Positions 60,501 to 64,000 of a stretch of DNA of 64,000 nt are shown piece after piece. Below the pieces are notes generated by a model. That model was not told where the DNA came from. It saw only the letters and a list, made by a program, of their open reading frames with translations, and searched no databases. The DNA comes from Vitellaria paradoxa (taxonomy: Eukaryota; Streptophyta; Magnoliopsida; Ericales; Sapotaceae), in contig CM034236.1 of NCBI GenBank assembly GCA_019916065.1, positions 48,615,690 to 48,679,689 on the forward strand, written 5' to 3'. The position numbers and the translations under genes are program-made. Each line of letters opens with the position of its first letter. Position 1 is the first letter of the stretch.

Positions 60501-61886
60501 GAACATGATTGTAGAGTAAATAAAATGAACAAAGAACTCAATTGACAATTGGAATATCACTTCATCGAGTAAGGTAAGGTAGCATGGTTTTTCATCCCAA
60601 ATTTTCAGCTCAGAGAAGGTTAGCATTGATGGAACTCAAGCTTATAAAAGTCACCATATGAATTTTTCTATTAGTTAGTCTATAAAAGTCAATGTATGTA
60701 GCTGATGAATGACCAGTAAAACATAACATCCCCTCAATATTACAGTTACATGTTTAACTTAAGCAAACCCTTTTGAAGAGACTTCATGCATAAACATAGG
60801 AAAGAAAGGTACAGTTTTTTTTCCTTGATCTTCTATGGATTTGGAAAGCAAAACCAGACCTGCATTGATGACATGTCTTTCCCTTGACTGGATCGTAAAT
60901 TCTCCTCCCATCCTGTCCATAACCATCCACGAAAAGAGTCCAACTCATCTCAGTGTTGCCCAATAGCTTTTCATGTTCATCTGTGTAAATCTCAGGCTTC
61001 AAACCTTCTCTTAGCAAATCATGCTCACTCTCCAAAGATGAATCCTTTTTTGTGAGATGCACCTCGGAGTAGCTAACTGGTGTCACATTCTGCAACCTAA
61101 ATTCATGTAAATGGGGGAAGGGGCAGGGGAATCATACACCACACCGTAGATTCATGTATAAAATCATATTCATGGTCCAAAATACAAATACCAAGAAGTA
61201 CCATGAACGAAAAAAACACCAGAATAATTGTCACAATCACAAAAATCTCATCTAGCCTCACAAAGAACATATATTTTTTAGGCCACTATTCTTAGGCCAA
61301 AAAATTTATTATAAAAAAAAAAAACCCCATCGAACATTAAGGACTAGAAACACTCTGATATCAAAAACCTATAATGCTCACAAATGATCAGACTTGAAAA
61401 GGAATCAACAACATACCATCAATACAGATCTAAGTTGGATTGAAAAGGAAAAAAAAAAAAAAGCAGGAAATATTAGAGACGAGAAACAACTTAACAGCCA
61501 TCAACATCGTATGGAGACATTCACTAAAGCAGTATAAGAAACAGACAAACAGAAAAAAGAAATGGGGTAGATGATGAAATAGACTACCTAGAAGAGCGGC
61601 GAAGGGACTCGGGAGCTGTCAACGGAGAGAGACAGCGAGGGGTTTTACAATTGGAGGAGTTGCTCTTGCGAATGGGCTTGACGGACTTGAGCTTGAGGGA
61701 GAGATCGAGAATACCGAGCTTTTGCATTCTCATGAGGTTCTCCTTGATCCTCTCTTCTCTGAACCTTTCGTATCCCGACAACTTATGGGTTTCATTGCTT
61801 TGGGCTCCGCCATCTTTGTCGATTTGGTGGTCGCTAGGGTTTGCAGGGGTTTCTAGGGTTCGAGCTCTGTTTCTTAGTGTCACCAT
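57573..61886 (-). CDS. CDCA7-type 4xCXXC (zf-4CXXC_R1) zinc-finger protein, five exons, 471 aa
   Basis: Minus-strand exons 61886-61588, 61096-60860, 59576-59493, 58452-58323 and 58238-57573 total 1416 bp with consistent phase and GT/AG borders. Exon 1 has a basic stretch ([12 protein letters not shown]). The zinc-finger domain begins CHQC (end of exon 2, about residue 174), continues across the exon 2/3 junction with CSKC and CGDC in exon 3, and ends [13 protein letters not shown] in exon 4. This domain defines the monoamine-oxidase-A repressor R1/CDCA7 family. CDCA7 partners the HELLS/DDM1 class of remodellers and supports CG methylation in animals; plant members are thought similar. Exon 5 is acidic and Ser/Asn-rich with a basic end ([24 protein letters not shown]), probably nuclear. 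The likely Arabidopsis counterparts are At4g37110 and At2g23530. No lesions. The short 5' UTR probably starts between 61900 and 62020. Confidence 0.92.
60005..60141. mobile_element. 137-bp foldback MITE in intron 2 of the CDCA7-type gene
   Basis: Nearly the whole length folds back. The left half TTAGGGTCCATTTATTTTAA..TGTAAAACATTTTTTAGAGAAAA pairs with the right half TTTTCCCCAAAAACATTTTACA..TATATGGAGCCTTAG, around ATATTTTTCAAAAATAT. TTAG at both ends suggests a TTA-type target. It could be a precursor-like hairpin in the intron. Confidence 0.75.
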
Positions 61887-62704
61887 TGCTCCTCTCTCGT
61901 CTCCAGCCTTTGCAACGGTCGATTCTGGAATGTGGATTCCAGTAAGGTTTTGTTGTCCTTTTTCGTGAGTTGTAGCGGCGTGAACGGAAAGGGGCTCCGA
62001 GGGAGGGAAATTCGAGTTAGGTTCTTGTCAAAATGACGGTAGTGCCCCTTTGGGAGATGCATTTACGGATAGGTTAATTACAAGATCACTCCTTGACTTA
62101 TCATCTAATATTACTTTGCCCACCTCAACTAAAAAAATTACATATTACCCAATAAACTTTCAATCTATAATGATGTGATCCTTTCTTGCACCGATTGTTG
62201 ATTTGTTGTGATATTAAAAACATTAATTAAAACAATATATGTAAGGTAGAAAAAAATATTATGAACTAGAATACTCTTACATAAGTTTTTGTAAATAAAA
62301 AATCACAGATAACAAAATTTTAATTGGCAAAATATCCTAAAATTTCATCAAAATTATTAAACTAAAATGCCTTTAAATTTTTATATGAGTGTAATTTTAT
62401 CCTAAAAATTTAAAGAATATCTATTTTAAGTATAGAATAAGTTTTTTTTTATCTCACATATATATTAATTGGCTAAATTATTTTAAAAATTTATAACTAT
62501 TTGTGAAAGGAGAGACATGTTGTTATAAATTAATGGTTTAATATTTGATGGGTCAATGTGTAACTTTTTTTTTTTAAGTAGAAGGGGTAAAATAATATTA
62601 AGTTCTAATTTAATAAGTGATATTGCAAGTAAACCTTTACAGATCACACTTCCTAGTGTTTTATGAAAGTATACACTTAAAAGTTAATATCTCTCAAACT
62701 AATG

Positions 62705-62966
62705 CTTTGTTTGGTTTGGAGAGCAAAAATGAAAAAGTGAAAGTGAAATTTAGAGAAATTGAAAATAAATTTTTGTTTTTTTTTTTGAGTTTTCTTTTTT
62801 TTTTTGCAAGGAAAGAGAATGAAAAATGAGATAAAAAATATTTTTCTATGTTGATTGTGGAGGAAAGTATCGGTAATAAAGAGGGGAGAACGTGAGGAGA
62901 AAATATGAAAGAAAATTAATTTTTTTTTTTATTTTTCTCCTACAAATTTATCTAAATCAAACAAAG
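62705..62966. mobile_element. MITE-like element, about 262 bp
   Basis: Ends CTTTGTTTGGTTTGGA and (reverse complement) CTTTGTTTGATTTAGA, 14 of 16 matching. The interior is A/G-rich then T-rich and non-coding. No clear target duplication. Confidence 0.6.
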
Positions 62967-63514
62967 GAAGATAATTTTTCCACGCTTGATATATATATTC
63001 TCTTTTGGAATTCGGCTAACTCGTGACAATATTAAAGAGCTTTAGCAATTGAAAAAAAAAAAAAAGTCGAGGGATTGTACCAAACAATTATTTTGACTAC
63101 TTAAAAGATAATATGAAATAAAGTTTGGAAAGAAATTAGGAATAATCATTCCTCAACAAATGCAGAATTAAATAAGTGATGAAATTAACCTAAAGTTGTT
63201 TGTAAAAGAAGGCTCAATAACTAGAAAAATATAAATATATATATATATATGGCAACTCCAATATTGGACATTTATTATTATGTAATTTAGGCGTAATTTT
63301 TAACTCATTATATGTTTGTTTTAATAAAAAATAATTTTCAAAAACATCTTACCCCTTTTCTAGTGTTTATGAGATAAAAACTAGTTAAAATGTTTCTTTA
63401 TTTTTTGGTAAAACCCTTTTCCATCAAAATCACAAAAATGTTTAACTTAAAAAAAAATTGATAAGTCATCTTTTTTTTTTTTTTTGGGAATTGACAACCG
63501 CACCACAATACTAT

Positions 63515-63663
63515 GGGTGTTTGGATTATATAAAATAGTATAAAATTGTAAAAATAAATATCTCATAATTCGTGCAGTGAGTAAAGAATTTAAATTTTAC
63601 TGTCTTATAATTTATGTTTATAAAGATTTGTAGGATTTTATTTTTTAAAAACCAAACGGAGCC
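63515..63663. mobile_element. Tourist-like MITE, family C, copy 2
   Basis: 149 bp, GGGTGTTTGGATT..AACCAAACGGAGCC, with TAT on both sides (63512-63514 and 63664-63666). Shares TCGTGCAGTGAG and TTTATAAAGATTTGTAGG-like blocks with the copy at 39495. Confidence 0.7.
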
Positions 63664-64000
63664 TATATTATTTTTTTAATGAGCAAAACGGATCAGAGAA
63701 GAATTTAGAATTGAACAATGGTGGATGTAGGGTGAAGAGTGGATCGAAAATCCGAAGTTCAAAAAAAAAAAAAAAGGTTAACAGCCGCGTCTCTTCATAT
63801 TTCAGCCTTGCATCGCCTCCCTTCTTGTCCACCACAAACTTCCAAATTTTTAATTGCCTCCTTTCGAATCCAATCATTCTCCGCTTTATTCACTATAGTT
63901 GTCTGGATACGATCTCTCAGATTTTGATCAACCAACTCCACCCCAGAATCACCCAATTGCCCTTGCGCTATTGTCTTAACATTAAAAACTCAAGCAGTCT

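Larger units (their letters stand above)
61970..64000. other. Intergenic DNA upstream of the CDCA7-type gene
   Basis: Holds the MITEs listed at 62705 and 63515, T-runs at 62559-62575 and 63471-63485, and a (TA)n tract near 63236-63250. The G+C-richer last 220 bases (63780-64000), with pyrimidine-rich plus-strand sequence, could be the leader of a gene beyond the window; not provable here. Confidence 0.45.

Noticed and set aside
63780..64000. Possible first exon of another gene at the right edge
   Set aside because: Pyrimidine-rich and less A+T-rich, but no start codon with a recognisable protein; the window ends too soon.

Overview
The window is nuclear DNA of a flowering plant, most likely a eudicot and plausibly a woody one. 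The signs are split genes with GT/AG introns, a 13.65-kb intron packed with Ty1/copia elements, A+T-rich intergenic DNA, many short inverted-repeat elements, and three gene families I recognise from Arabidopsis. The species cannot be fixed from sequence alone; long TE-filled introns resemble grapevine, but that is a guess. No prokaryotic, organellar, CRISPR, rRNA or tRNA feature was seen.

Layout. (1) 1329-8108, minus: a two-domain B3 (REM-type) DNA-binding protein in four exons, whose first intron carries a nearly intact young copia element (3214-7806) in the opposite orientation. (2) 8.1-12.6 kb: a decayed copy of the 5' end of the next gene, two Tourist-like MITEs and a 1.3-kb element with about 215-bp inverted arms. 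(3) 12607-32885, plus: an organelle-targeted oligopeptidase-B-type (S9A) gene in 11 exons. Intron 7 (16449-30099) holds an old copia element, itself invaded by a MITE, a 1.28-kb solo LTR, a younger copia element and a 581-bp hAT-like element. (4) 35381-38200, minus: a single-exon 939-residue molybdenum-cofactor-sulfurase-like protein. (5) 39.2-57.5 kb: gene-free, A+T-rich DNA with a 2.1-kb foldback element, at least six MITEs and simple repeats. (6) 57573-61886, minus: a five-exon CDCA7-type 4xCXXC zinc-finger protein. (7) 61.9-64 kb: intergenic, two more MITEs.

The genes do not form a pathway. Two look like pseudoenzymes: the S9 protein keeps its nucleophile serine but lacks the usual Asp and His, and the sulfurase-like protein has Arg where the PLP lysine should be. 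The sulfurase-like and CDCA7-type genes are, from memory, also neighbours at two loci in Arabidopsis (At4g37100/At4g37110 and At2g23520/At2g23530), so this pair looks like conserved microsynteny stretched by TE insertion. Two host genes show possible frame breaks (exon 3 of the B3 gene, exon 7 of the S9 gene) that need checking against reads or transcripts. I found no convincing new biological system; the richest material is the nested transposon history, the long foldback element and the two pseudoenzymes.
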